64,000 bases of DNA from Cladopsammia gracilis (GCA_022457155.1 JAJGOT010000437.1:186001-250000), one strand, 5' to 3'. Positions 12,882 through 24,825 are shown, counted from the first letter of the stretch. Made by a program: numbers and translations. The notes: generated by a model from the letters alone, not told the origin.

Positions 12882-15546
12882 CTAATTGTACTCTATATTT
12901 TCAGCCATCTTTCCCAATTTCCCACTTTTTTGCTCCAGGTGTTTCTGGAACGCTTTCAGAATGGCAATGAAATGATCCAGCATAGTTGCGTCACAGTTGG
13001 AACCCGCCTCTTCAATACAGCCAATATAATCTGAAAACGAAGTCCCAAGGTTGTTTTCCATCCCTATCTTAGCCAGGGTCACATCTCGTGTTATGCATTT
13101 GCGCACGGCATCTCCAACACACGTTTTGTAGCTGTCCTTCTCTGTCGGCAGAAAAAAATAAATCAATATTATTATTATATTATTTTTTATACCCTACGGA
13201 AATCTGGAGCTGGCCAAGATTCTACAGCACGTACTACATGTCTGAGAATTGGTCTTGCTGTCTTGGTTTATTTGATTGCCGTTAATTGGATGATATTTAT
13301 CAAATTCTACCATTGGCAACATGTCAATCATGCTTGTAACTTTCGGTGCGTTGTTATTCAAAAATTCTGCACTTGGGTTTCTGGGATCGTTTGGGTACTC
13401 AGCGTTCGTTACTGTGGTTTCCTAAAGCAACGTTTTAACCATTCATGGCTCGTATTGGTTACCCAAACGATCCCAGAAATCTCAAAACAGCTGGTACTTA
13501 GTATTCTTAAAGTTTCTCGTAAAGCGAATTATCTAAGAAGATGAGATTTTCTTTTCTGACTAATTTCGGTTAAATTCTAATACTTCAGGGATTGAAGAAA
13601 TGTGTATTTAAGTTTTTAGCATAGTAAATCTATAAATTTCCTTTTTACCTTGGTTTGGTTAATATTTGCACGATCTAAAGGTTTTTTAGGCAAGGTTTTT
13701 ATCTGTGCTCAATTTACAAGAATCAAAATAGATAAATTGCTTTTCATTGTTCAGTTCAATTGTGGCATATCCTTCGAAGGTTCCATACGAATATGCTCTT
13801 AAAACAGTAAATTACTTACCAACATTCGGCAATTTCTCTTTTTTCATTATGCCTAGAATAAATCAGAACCATGGACATCAAAATTGCATCTCGGATAGTA
13901 ATTTTAGATTTTCTTAACAAGCAATTTTTAATATATACATAGTACAACTTTCCGTCCTTATATTTGTATTTTGCTCTGCATATCTATGCAAAGAGCACTC
14001 ATAGAACAAGTAAAACATCCTATACATTGTTTAATATTACATTGGAACAACAGGCTCGCAAATTGAAATTCAGACTAAGTTCAAGAGAAGACACCTACTT
14101 ATGTATAATCAAAGAGCTCTAAGATCCATGGGAATATGAAACAACGTAAGAATAGTTTTAATTGCCCGTTATGTTTTGTTATTAGCGGCGTTTATTTGTA
14201 GTAAATAAATACATCCATTTTGTGAAACGAGACAGCTGGATAAAGTAGTACACTGGGTAATTACCAACAACGGTTTACAGCCGAGTTAGCGAGCGATGAC
14301 AGCGATTGAGTGACATTTCACTCATCGCAACGAAAGACACGGGATCGTGAATTTTCCATAAGACAGGGCAAAACCTGAAAATATACCTGTAGCCATTATG
14401 ATTTTCTTTAGTTCATCGGTCTGCATGCCTTTGCAAAGTCCTGCTCTCTTCATAATTACCATGAGCTGCCAATCATAAGCGAGCATGAAGTGGAGCATAT
14501 CGGGGACCGGTGATGTGTAGTCAGCAGGGTCTGTGTCTATAATGCACTGAACGAATTCCTGTAGACGAGTAAAGAAAAGTTTAGTGAGACAGAAAGGAAG
14601 GTTGATGGTACCAGGTCTCTGGCTACCTCCTGAACTGAACTGAACTGAAGTAGTTTCATCATGGACCTGCGTTCAACGTCTTGCAAAGAGTTGTAAATTA
14701 GTGGCTGGTCTAGGATTTTTAAACTTGTACAAAACAGTCGAAAAAAAAAAGGAAAATCTAAAATTATATACAATTGACACCTTAAAAGCTGCCTGGGAAC
14801 AAAAAAAGTTTATTTATAACAAGTTTATGTTCTCCAAGCTCGTAAAGAGTTTCAATAAGGTGGATAATTTTCTTTTGGCGACACAACATAAACGTTAAAC
14901 AGGTGATAGTTTACTGCATGAGCTGGGTGAACAGACAAGCTCCCACATATACTTATGATGAAATTAAAGTCGATTTGATTGATAGAAGTGTTATCATAAC
15001 ACCGATCTGAGGACGTCAATGTTTTTGCATATTAACATTTTTCTCTAAACTTTTTAATTTTGTTAAATTGCTGCAAGAAAACAATTTTGGAACTGGAAAG
15101 TGCCTTTTGAAAATGACTTTTGTGGAACGTATGAATATTTAATTGCACAGCCTGCAATGCAAACATTGACTGAGTGCCCACGCAGTTAACTTCCTTTTGA
15201 AGTTTTGAACAAAATATAAATATGTCGAAGACAGCTCATTTTCAGCTGGACAAAAATATATCACCCCTTCCTTTCTTATAAAAACATTGAGGAGTCTTAA
15301 TTGGTTCATCTTGTCTACAGAGAGCGTACCCAACAAAAGTTACTTGAGATTAAGCCTTACCTTTAAACATTTGCAGGTTTGTTCCATCAGCTCATCCTCG
15401 TTGTTGGGATCAGTAACGACTGCACGCCAATTTGATCCAGCACACTTAAGTGCTGCATTATTAGCAACTTCGCGATCTAAGGCATGCCCGCTCACAAAGG
15501 AAATGAAAGAAACAGCAGCAATAACGGAGACTGTCGTTGAAAACAT
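12882..15546 (-). CDS. Small secreted cysteine-rich protein, left-arm copy (four exons)
   Basis: Exons on the minus strand are 15546-15361, 14558-14387, 13852-13820 and 13141-12882. All introns are GT-AG; phases are 0, 1 and 1. The product is 216 residues. The start MFSTTVSVIAAVSF begins a hydrophobic signal peptide likely cut after VSGHA. The mature part has nine cysteines (three in exon 1, two in exon 2, four in exon 4) and ends in a Lys-rich helix. An upstream in-frame Met at 15642 exists, but MFST gives the canonical signal peptide. I do not recognise the family; secretion is inferred from the signal peptide and cysteine content. It differs from the right-arm copy by at least Ala versus Val at residue 10. 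The odd cysteine count would allow one intermolecular bond. Confidence 0.82.
13378..13479. repeat. Intronic foldback repeat
   Basis: Arms TTTCTGGGATCGTTTGGGTA and its reverse complement lie about 60 bases apart in intron 3 of the left gene copy. The same element is in intron 3 of the right copy, so it predates the duplication. It looks like a short MITE. Confidence 0.75.
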
Positions 15547-15825
15547 ATTTGACAAACCAAGGACTCCTAAAATAAATTGGGCAAAAAACAGAGAGGTCGA
15601 TTGACATGTGCAGAAAAAATAATATTTTGTAAAAGGGACCACATGTAATTTTTGGTGGAGATGTTAAAACGAGATGGTTAACAAATTTTGCACAAAACAG
15701 AACTAGGCATAAAAATTATTTTTTTTTCATCTTAAAGTGAAGTTTGGCGACTTGTTTTGATTGAACTACGGAAATCGGCATGTAAAAATACATTGTGCTC
15801 CATTCTTTCTTATGTCGTGAATAAA

Positions 15826-15970
15826 CCTAATTCAATAAAGGTTAACTTTGCTTTGGGCATTTGGCAGTTGTTGTTTGGCGGTCACTAAAGCAAAGCATTG
15901 CATTGTGTTCCGTATGCGGAAACGCCGATGCCCAATTACCAATTGGCAAAGCAACATTTATTGAATTAGG
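15826..15970. repeat. 145-bp MITE with CCTAATTCAATAAA termini
   Basis: Terminal inverted repeats CCTAATTCAATAAA(G/T)GTT and their complement bound a non-coding insert upstream of the left gene copy. It is present in both arms (partner 45910-46054). No clear target duplication was seen. Confidence 0.75.
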
Positions 15971-16177
15971 TATACGCAAAGCTTTGAACGAGATATAGTA
16001 TCTTTATCTCCTTTCTTCCTTCCCTTTATCCATCCTTCCATGGGCTGTCAACGTTTATCGGTAGTTCCTTTTTTCCCCAAATGCAAAGAAATATATATTA
16101 GGAATACTCGTCCATAGAAAAAGACATTACAACAGGATAAGCCGACGCTTCGCGTTTAGAGTCCTTTGATGGCAGTA

Positions 16178-16348
16178 AACTATTTTGCTAATGTTGTGTT
16201 CCCAGTGCATCTTGGGTAGTTCTAGTCCTTTGTTGGGGCAAACGGTCAAAATTAAAATTTCAAATTACCTGCCAAACTGGTCGTTTCCCCCCACAAAGAA
16301 CTGGAACTACCCAAGTTGCACTGGGAACACAACATTAGCAAAATAGTC
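16178..16348. repeat. 171-bp foldback MITE with TA duplication
   Basis: Long inverted arms starting GACTATTTTGCTAATGTTG (first base changed here) are flanked by TA at 16176-16177 and 16349-16350. The TA target fits the Tc1/mariner superfamily. It is present in both arms. Confidence 0.8.
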
Positions 16349-18294
16349 TATTAAAACCTATCTATAGCTAAGGATTTCATATGGATCTTTCAACATAACA
16401 AGAAAAGTTTAAACTATTTAAAGATTTAATCACGTTTTCTCAACAAGCAACACCGGGAATCGCTTGCCCGCGTTCGAATCCAGGTAAAGACGTTTAATTT
16501 TTATTATTTTTGTTACCTTTCTATTCTTTATTGAAACAGAAATTTGATGAAGGCATCGAAATTAAAAACTGACGTTCTGAAATTAATAAAAGTGCGTTCC
16601 AAAACACTGGGCTGCGAATTTTTTACGATATATCCCATTTCCACGGTGACACCGATGAAAGGAAACTTCGACATGGAATTGTTGTTCAAGTGTATACCTT
16701 AATACATCATGGATGTTTGAGCAAAGAATAATTTCTTTACAGACTTTCGTATTTCTTTTGGCTTTTGGCGTTTGAAGTCATTCAATTTCCAAAAATCCTA
16801 TCGAACCGTGTTAACCTCACTATATCGATTTAGTTGTGCAGTTATCTTGATATCATAACTTAGATTTTAAAATCAAACGCAGCGGTGTGCTGGAGTGAAG
16901 TGTTGACAAACCTGTTTCAAGCACCTTACAAACATATTGTTATTTTCCTTAAAACAAGCAATATCTGGGCCTGTTTACGGCGAAATCAAGCGTTTACCTT
17001 TATTTCGAAAAATATAGCGCATTTCGGCCCATTAACGAAACTGGAAAGTTTGGTTTTGAGAAGCACGAAGATTCGTGTTTTGCCCAATCTTTCAGATAAG
17101 AGAATTAACACAGAGCATATGTTCAAGGTGCTTTGATAGTAAAAAGAACAATTTTCATGTTCTATTCAAAGTGGCCTAAATGCGGAGTACATTGCTTTTC
17201 TGCGCAAAGTTTGTGATAAGTGATTGTTTCAAAATCGGAATCGGATATTTAAAACCGACAAATTTACTACAGGACACACATTTGTTCAATCTTTTTTAGG
17301 CTTTCCACTCAACTCGCTGCCCTTTGTCGCTTTTTCTACCGTACCAATCAACTTTGCTATAGCATTTTCCAGGAGAATATCTTCACCTCATAACTTTAAA
17401 TTCACAACATTTTCGAGGGCAGACAAGATGCCAAGTGCTTTGCTTCTTTGTTATCCGATGAACGTAGCTGCCGTTAGCTTGGCAAAATAGACTTTCAGAC
17501 AAGATGTCATCGAATAAAGCAACGCATATTTATGCTTTAAAAATGGGCGAGTAACCAGGTGATAAGGCATATTTACAAACTTAAAAAACCTTCTCTGGAT
17601 AAAAAGTTTTAAATATGTGGTTTCAATTGCCAGTTTGCAATACCTCGTTCTTTCTATCCATTATTTACAAAATGGTCACACCCATTCAGCCAATCAGTGC
17701 CCAGTATTTGTGCGCTCTATATCCCATAAACTGTCTTAAATTATGTAAAGAGGCGGGGGCTTTGAAGCCCAGGGAAATTGTGGGGTGAAATAACGACTCA
17801 ATAGTAAGCTCTATATAGAACATACTAATGAATTCTTTTGTTTTCTTTTGTCTTAAAGCCTAATTGGTATGCTTTTTATAGAGCATACTAATGAGAAAAG
17901 AGAGCATACTAATGAATTACAGGCTGCTAATTTACACAAAAACAACAATGTCAATTTTATTGAAGTTTTCGCTTTACATAACTTAAGCAAGAGATTAATC
18001 ACCAAAATAACAAAACGAAATTCGACTTAACAATTTTTAGGAAAAATTAAACGAAAGACTGGGTCTTTCTGCGTGTACCGGTACTCATTGTCTTCTATTG
18101 TTTGTGAGGTATTGTATTTTTGGTCTTGTTTTGCATTTGTATTATTGTCGTTCTTTGTTCCTTTTGTTTGACGTCATCTATCCTCCGGTACACACCGAAA
18201 CAACCGAAAGACTGGTCTCACCGTGCTTTGGAATTCTGTCTCTTTCTGTTTAATCAATTTCGTTCACTGTCGTAGACTTTTGGTAACGTGCACT
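16349..18294. other. Non-coding left-arm stretch
   Basis: No gene is supported. Open frames at 16885-17136 and 17224-17490 have right-arm partners (44979-44728 and part of 44640-44323), but they show missense differences and no domain. Copies of gcatactaatga cluster at 17820-17920. A weak tRNA B-box-like string (GTTCGAATCC) is at about 16473. Confidence 0.5.
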
Positions 18295-19257
18295 TTTGTC
18301 GAATTCATATCATGCCCCAAGCACTCGGATATGTCTACGCTCTCAAAAGCAAGTAACTCTTGAGTGGCAAGGACGGCCTCAAGTTCCTCGAGCTCTGTAT
18401 ACTGGCTCATAGCCGGAGCAAATGAGCCATCAAAACAACAAAGAATAAACAAAGCTCCAAAGAAAGTAAAGCATTGTTATTCGTAAAATTCTACCAACAT
18501 TACGGCGACATCCAAAACAAAATAACAACGTGATTCCCAAGTGTAAATGACACATTTAAAACACGCTCATAAATACAATCTGCATAACATATGTTTTCTT
18601 CGCGAATATGACCATTTTCTAAGACCGCTAGACAATGAACGCTCGTGTCCTATGGAATATAGCGCCTCTAGCATTAGATAAAAGTGCCACTCGGGCTACG
18701 CCCTCGTGGACTTCTATCTATGCTCGAGGCACTATATCCCATAGAACACTCTCGTTCATTGTCTAACCCTTACAAAGTATATTTTTATTGTTTCTATCGG
18801 TATTTTTCTACTTCACATTTGTACCGTATATATTTCCATGTTCGCGCATTTCATCCTTTATCATATGTCAAAGATTGCAGACTGGCAATCGAAAGCTCAT
18901 ACATTCTAAACTTTTTAACCAGAGAACGTTTTTTAAATTTGTTAGCATTTATGCGGCTACAAGATTCGAATGATTTATAACTCAGAACGAATTTCGTTCA
19001 ACCAATACGTTGCTCTTAAAGAAACTTTTATAACTCTCTGTTATTAGTTAATTTGTAGTTTCAGTTATAACTCAAAACCTCCACCGCGGATGAACTTGCC
19101 ACTCAGCACGACCCCGCCAAAAAGATAAATTATTTTTGTAGTCGTTCAAAAACAAATTGCAGCAAGTGTTTTATCAGGTGTAAAACTCTCGGCTACTACT
19201 GCTCAGTTTTCAAACAGTACTTTGGATAGTTTTACAAGGCGCTGATATTAATAATGT
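18295..19257. other. 963-bp left-only segment containing a palindrome
   Basis: The right arm joins the flanks GTGCACT and ATTATTGAAG directly, so this segment is an insertion here or a deletion there. It contains a 135-bp palindrome (18630-18764). On the minus strand, an open frame begins ATGAGCCAG at about 18416 and encodes an acidic start (MSQYTELEELEAVL) that runs out through the segment edge. A stretch at 18865-18940 resembles the inverted sequence at 17580-17650. It may be a truncated relative of the Crypton-like element at 60526-62749. Confidence 0.6.
18630..18764. repeat. 135-bp imperfect palindrome
   Basis: Arms beginning AGACAATGAACG and ending CGTTCATTGTCT meet at a centre reading CCACTCGGGCTACGCCCTCG. 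The centre resembles that of the palindrome at 62559-62746 (CCACTCGCCTACGGCTCGTGG). It would form a strong cruciform or hairpin. Confidence 0.8.
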
Positions 19258-19327
19258 ATTATTGAAGAGTGCTTTGGAGCACGAACTGAAATGACAGCCT
19301 ATAGGTGGTTTGCATCTTACGTCACGG

Positions 19328-19402
19328 CGGCCATGTTGGAAGACAGTCATCAAAATATTTCTCATTGGCTTCTATTGTTGTGTCATCCAACATGGCCGCC
19401 AT
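19328..19402. repeat. Short inverted repeat (GGCGGCCATGTTGGA)
   Basis: GGCGGCCATGTTGGA and its complement lie about 45 bases apart, mirrored near 41577-41653 in the right arm. The long open frame on the right-arm minus strand (41909-41439) crosses this repeat and is a by-product of it. Confidence 0.7.
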
Positions 19403-20809
19403 GTCTTTTGTTCGTTAATTCCTTTGGGAATGGTTGCAAACCATCAATTCCGGAATCGCGCCCATTGAAACACGTCGATCGAAGACGCAAAGTTTGCTGT
19501 CAATCAAATGTTCCCCTGTGTATTATGAGGGGTGGTTATCGCCAAGATTAAGTGTGGGATTTAGTTATGCTGTTTGCCAATGTTTTTTTTTTTTTTATTA
19601 CTGTTATCACTGGTGTTTTTGATGTTACGAATTGTGTTTTACGTATTCTCAATTATGTTCGGCAAAACATCGCTGTTGTTTTCGTTGCCCTTGCATTAGG
19701 GTTTTCCGATTTAGCGGAAACGGAAAGACTTTTTCCACCTTGCTAGCTAATTGACCCATGAAAATGCGTTGTTGGGTCAATTTGCACAATGCATTTTCAG
19801 TTATTCATTGTCTATTTTCTATTGAGATATTGGACAATAGAAAAGACTTTCTAAAGCAAATACAATAGGTTGCTGCAATTTCAAAACAATTAAAAGCCCG
19901 CAAACCTATGAAATGATCGATAATGCGTCACGTGCAGTGATTTTATGGCCGTGTTTTCACGAGCGATTTTTCAAGTCGCTGAGCGAGTGACAGTCGGAAT
20001 TCTCGTGAAAACAGTTGCTTGTCCAACTCGCTTAAAGTTAAGCGAGTCGGCGAATTTCAATAGAATTCTCATTGGCCGTGTTTTCACGAGCGATTTTTCA
20101 AGTCGCTGAGCGAGTGACAGTCGGAAATCTCGTGAAAACAGTTGCTTGTCCAACGCGCTTTAAAGTTAAGCGAGTCGGCGAACGACAATAGAATTCTCAT
20201 TAAATTTAAGCCACCAAACCAGGTCGCTTAAACTTGTCGGCAATTAATTTCGGCCAATCACATTCGGCCAGCGTTCAACAGCTATACCGTGCGCGATATA
20301 TTTTCCTTTGTTACAACAATAGAATATAAGAACACAAAAGAACGACAATACAATAGAATATAATGCCATAGAATATTTTAGAATACACAATTTTACCTAC
20401 AATGTACTGACAACTGAGTTCAGAGAATATTTCGGGCATCATATGCAAACAGCCGAGAAATGTCAGAAGAGATATAATTTGCATTTGCCGCGAATATTTG
20501 AATTGGCCAAAAATGCAATGGCACGCTACCATTTCCTCATGTTTACAGTTTCAATTTTCGACAATTTTCCACCTTCTCTGCTGAAAGAAACAGAGTCAGG
20601 CTTCGATTCTTCTTCTCCTATTCGAATAGTAAGCAACTTGAGCCTTTGCTGAAACCGTCTCCTCCTTCGATCGATCCTAGAACATTAGCGCGATAGCACA
20701 TCTATAAACATAAGAATCATTTATTTGCAAACGTCTCTGTTTCAAACCATCTTTCTTGTTATTCCGCGAATAACAAGGGACAAATATCAAGAAAAATGAA
20801 TAAAGCTTT

Positions 20810-21324
20810 GGGCCTGGTCGCACTACAGTGGCCGTGTTTTCACGAGCGAGCAAACCAGGTCGCTTAAGCTTGTCGGCAATTAAACAACAAAGAAGGGCAT
20901 TGTATTGTCGTTCTTTTGTGTTCTAATTTTCTATTGTCTTAACAAAAGAAAATATATCTACAGGAATGTTAAGCAAGAAAAACCGCCTCGTGAAAACACA
21001 GCGGCCGTGTTTTCACGAGCGAGCAAACCAGGTCGCTTAAGCTTGTCGGCAATTAAACAACAAAGAAGGGCATTGTATTGTCGTTCTTTTGTGTTCTAAT
21101 TTTCTATTGTCTTAACAAAAGAAAATATATCTACAGGAATGTTAAGCGAGAAAAACCGCCTCGTGAAAACACAGCCAGCCAGTCATAAACAAAAATTAGC
21201 CCGTGCAAAAACCGAGGAAAACAAAAGAAACCGCACCGGTGGGACACGCTTTTTGTGGAATGTTTTTGTTTTTGTCATTTTGCACGGGCTAATTTTTGTT
21301 TTTGACTGTAGTGCGAACAGGCCC
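20810..21324. mobile_element. Foldback element with GGGCCTG ends, TTT duplication
   Basis: Ends GGGCCTGGTCGCACTACAGT and ACTGTAGTGCGAACAGGCCC are inverted and flanked by TTT on both sides. Inner arms (AAAAATTAGCCCGTGCAAAA) also pair. Two family-A MITE copies sit in its left arm at an AGT target. Confidence 0.75.
20830..21180. mobile_element. Two head-to-tail family-A MITE copies
   Basis: Copies at 20830-21002 and 21003-21180 abut with no intervening target duplication and are almost identical. The pair as a unit is flanked by AGT (20827-20829 and 21181-21183). Each is a short version of family A, about 173-178 bases. The second copy ends with an extra AGCC. Confidence 0.75.
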
Positions 21325-21462
21325 TTTGTCCGTGAAAACGCATAAACTATTTAAGCAGCTTAACGCTGTCGGTAAACAAATCACCTCAAGGAATGTTAAG
21401 CGAGAAAAATGGCCTCGTGAAAACACAGCCTATATCTGATAAAAATATTCCTATAGATTTGT

Positions 21463-21636
21463 GGCCGTGTTTTCACGAGCGAGCAAACCAGGTCGCTTAA
21501 GCTTGTCGGCAATTAAACAACAAAGAAGGGCATTGTATTGTCGTTCTTTTGTGTTCTAATTTTCTATTGTCTTAACAAAAGAAAATATATCTACAGGAAT
21601 GTTAAGCGAGAAAAACCGCCTCGTGAAAACACAGCC
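21463..21636. mobile_element. Family-A MITE, short copy
   Basis: A 174-base copy with GGCCGTGTTTTCACGAG and CTCGTGAAAACACAGCC ends, nearly identical to the tandem pair. The flanks (TGT and TAT) do not match, so the insertion record is incomplete. Confidence 0.75.
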
Positions 21637-22744
21637 TATATGTGGTGTTTTATTAGATATAAAGTCACTGCACGTGACGTATTAATATTAATTATCAAAA
21701 TATCAACTGACACAACAAATGGTGACTGAATCTTTAATATTCTTTCAACAAGCTTTGAACTTCACATGTGCCGAATCTAATGCAAATGAGAAAACTCCCT
21801 GGCACTGTGAAGGTCAAAGTTTGAACCGGTCCTAATTCGATTGCATTACACAGTGGAATTACTTTTGCGCAAAATTAACGTTTCATATGTCCCTTTTCAG
21901 TAGTCATTGAACGGCTTTCGCTATTCTCTTTGCAAACATCAACAAGGAACGTAACTTAACAAAAGTGGAGCGACTATAATGTAACCAATATCCAAGTGTT
22001 GAATTTTTGCGTACGTGCTGAAACCACGTTGGTTCATCGCAGAAAATTTGTACTCGTCATTCTCTGTCGCTAAACAGCAAAAATCATACACCACTTACTA
22101 AGCGAGTTGTCTTTAGAAAAGCTCTGTTTGGCAGGTTCCCCTTTTCATCTTTTGGCTCTCAAAACGTTCGACAACAAGAAGTGATGTTGACTCCTTCAGT
22201 CAGAGCTAGTATGAGACAAAAGCTGTTTTTTTCGTATGCTAATTCCTTTCTTACGCAACTCTTTAAAGTGCAGGTTTGGGTAGTAATGCCTGATGTTTTT
22301 AATTTCTTTTGTTTTTAGCACGAACTGCACGTGCTATGCTTCAACTTCCTGGCAATTTGCATACGGTGCACATTTGTATACGAACACACAATGCTACTTC
22401 ATAGCGTTCCTACATGTACTATGAATTCCATTGTGCCATTCTAACAAAGGAGACTTGAATAATCACATCCCGGTAAGGCTGAGCCTGCATGTAAAAGATC
22501 ATTATGGTATTTTTCATTGTTTCTGAAGTGTGCGATTGCAAAACCGCGTACTTATAGACAAGTATCCCTCTTTAAAATACTGATCACCACCTTTCAGTGT
22601 CAAAGAAGCGCGCATGGACCACGTTAGGAACGGTCGCCTCGCATTTTTAATGATTTTTTTTTCTCATGCGACTGTCTTTTCGACTCTGACGGAGTTGATT
22701 TAACCTTCATAACTTTTTTTCTTCGTCTACCTTGATTATCTTAC

Positions 22745-23039
22745 CCCGTGAGAACATCGTCAAGTAGCAGACCACAGTTAGAGAAAACCTTAGTAGCGCT
22801 CTCTCGAGAAAACAAGGCATCAGTTCCTAAACCGTAAAACTTATCCAGATTAAAATTATTTTCTCCACAGTCAAAAAACTTTCGAAATGCCGACCGAGTA
22901 TAGGATAGAAGTCTGCATCCCTGCAAAGCTCTGACTGCAACAACTTCTCGATCAGTATCTTCAGAGGTATTGAGATACTTAAGCCGCGAAACCGGGAACG
23001 GAAACAATACTACAAACTCATGATACAATTTAAAATTGC
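22745..23039 (-). CDS. Candidate exon of unknown gene inside the 3.7-kb TIR element
   Basis: About 97 codons lie open between an acceptor (CTGTAG) at its upstream edge and a donor (GTAAGA) at its downstream edge. The reading includes YHEFVVLFPFPVSRLKYLN and later FDCGENNFNLDKFYGLGTDA. The composition is protein-like rather than repeat-like. I do not recognise a domain, and no partner exons were found. It lies only in the left-arm transposon, so it may be part of the element's own gene or a captured host exon. On the plus strand, a short open start (MKSTYCCANEFKPET) at about 23060 overlaps its upstream flank and may be chance. Confidence 0.3.
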
Positions 23040-24120
23040 CTACAGCCTAAAACGTCGAAAATGAAGTCAACATACTGCTGTGCAAATGAATTTAAACCCG
23101 AGACTATATTAACTGTCAAGCAAAACAAAAACGGTACGTTTTCGAAATTCAGAAGACGTACCAGTACGTTTAGCAGTGCTCGGTTAATCCTCGTGTGCTT
23201 GGCCTTGTTTACAAAAAGGTAAACTAAGGTCACTCTAGCTGTCGAGAAAAAGCTACGCCGGGTTTACAGGCAAATTCACCGCCAGAAACAACTTCAAGCA
23301 TCACGCTTTAGTGAATGTACCGACACCTATAGAACGAATTGAATGCCATTGTGATAATGTAATGGATAATTGAATCACTTAATATATATCCGGAAAAAAT
23401 CCTTCCGTTTCCGCGTTATTTCCGCTAAATCGGAAAACCCTATTCGATTATTCTTTACGAATTATGTTTTCTGCGTTAACAATTCTCTTCTGTATTTATG
23501 CATTCTGTTACCCCATATTGTGTTATGCGAACTGGGATTCGATTATTCGTGTTTCGAACGAAACACAGGCTTTGTTTTAAAATGAGTGGCCATATCACCA
23601 AAACATACAACCAATGTTTTCCGGTCGTAATACTATTTCAAAGTACCAAACTGACTTCACAACATTGCACGAGAAACTGTAATTCCACTTTCGCGGATTT
23701 AATCCGCTAAATCGGAAAGCCCTAATCTCAAGGTAGAAAGAACATTCTTCTCTGCAATTGTATGTGCTTATTGCTGTTTTTTCGTTACTTTTTGCTCTCG
23801 ATTCACCTATCGTGTTTATTGACTTAACCAAAATCCGGGTAAGGTGGCTCCATGCACCCAATTCGCATATAATTAACCACATATAAGCCGGTCTAATTTA
23901 CATCAAATTACCGCATGCAAGCGAGTAAAATAGGCCCTATTTACATAACAGTAGCATTCTTTATATTACTGACGTACACACAGAACAGAGAGAAAAGAGC
24001 TTCAGTTTAGCACTCAGATCTACAGTGTTTAGGGTTAAGCATTGATTTGAAAACGGTTAGCTCTCATTTATGGTTATGGGGAACACTATAAATATGTTAA
24101 AAAATTACAATTCCTGTCAG

Positions 24121-24190
24121 CTATCCCTCGCTGGTGTAGTGGATATGGATATTAGTTATGAAGCAAACGACTAGGGTTCGGGGCATACAC
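24121..24190 (+). other. tRNA-like pol III boxes (possible SINE head)
   Basis: TGGTGTAGTGG at 24132-24142 fits a tRNA A box. GGTTCGGGGC at 24175-24184 fits a degenerate B box at normal spacing. The cloverleaf is poor, so this looks like a tRNA-derived repeat rather than a tRNA gene. The right-arm copy (38985-38910, minus) keeps both boxes. Confidence 0.35.
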
Positions 24191-24488
24191 GCTTCATTTA
24201 CATTTACATTTACATATATTAGGTCGATAAAAAGCGTTAGGTTATCACACCAACCTTCTGTTCTTCTTCCTTCTTTTTCCTTCTTTTATTCTAAAAAATA
24301 AGTTTTACTTCATGTAAAATGTTCAAGTGAAAAACAAAAGCCAGTTTGAGATCAGCTCTATTTTCGTTATTTCTCAGTAGCGGTGATTTCATGTTAATTA
24401 GACCCGCTTATATGCGGTTAATTATATGCGAATCGATTGATTGAATGACTGAAGGAAAACAATGTTTACATTTTTACGTCATTTAGCG

Positions 24489-24750
24489 TTTATTTATTGG
24501 TTTTGATTAATTTTGAGTCAATTTGGACGGTTTTTAAGAGGTTTAAAAAATTTCGGGAACCCAGGATGGCGGATCCAAGATGGCGGCCGTATAACAAATT
24601 ACTTTCGAAATCGTTCCATTGTGCGGACCGAAAAGGAGACAGTTTTGGACGTACTATGTACCCTCTAGGTTTTATTGCCATAGCCTTGGTGTTCATGAAC
24701 TTACGAGTTACGTCTAAAAAACCGTCCAAATTGAATCAAAATAAATAAAT
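24489..24750. repeat. MITE with TTTTGAGTCAATTTGGACGG arms
   Basis: Inverted arms, including TCAATTTGGACGGTTTTTA and its complement, surround a short insert that contains AAGATGGCGG. The mirrored copy is at 38393-38677. Confidence 0.7.
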
Positions 24751-24825
24751 ATTTTGAATTTATAGTACTGGTGTACGTAGCACATAAAAAAAGTGTTTGG
24801 GAATTCAAATAAGCGTTTGGCTCTG

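Larger units (their letters stand above)
19947..21431. mobile_element. Family-A MITE, long copy, TAT duplication
   Basis: Begins GGCCGTGTTTTCACGAG and ends with the complement CTCGTGAAAACACAGCC. It is flanked by TAT at 19944-19946 and 21432-21434. Its first 128 bases are duplicated in tandem (second start near 20074). The foldback element 20810-21324 interrupts its right part. The interior has no convincing transposase. Confidence 0.75.
19698..23441. mobile_element. 3.7-kb TIR DNA transposon, left arm only
   Basis: Both ends carry AGGGTTTTCCGATTTAGCGG in inverted orientation, and the inverted similarity extends to roughly 50 bases with an indel. ATT is duplicated at 19695-19697 and 23442-23444. 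The right arm has a single AAT (41281-41283, the complement) at the uninterrupted target, so this is a clean insertion after the duplication. No transposase was recognised. The interior holds a nest of MITEs (19947-21431, 21463-21636) and a candidate exon (22745-23039). A related solo end lies near 23695-23725 and in the right arm near 41007-41037. The superfamily is unassigned; a 3-bp target would fit PIF/Harbinger. Confidence 0.85.

Noticed and set aside
16455..16500. tRNA gene suggested by GTTCGAATCC
   Set aside because: Only a B-box-like string; no A box or foldable cloverleaf at the right spacing.
16885..17136. Open frame mirrored at 44979-44728, suggesting a conserved protein
   Set aside because: The copies differ at several residues, there is no signal, domain or splice context, and conservation of an 83-codon frame is expected from the recent duplication alone.
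20830..21636. CRISPR-like or satellite array from the repeated 174-base units
   Set aside because: The units have transposon TIRs and target duplications and no spacer structure; this is a eukaryotic MITE cluster.
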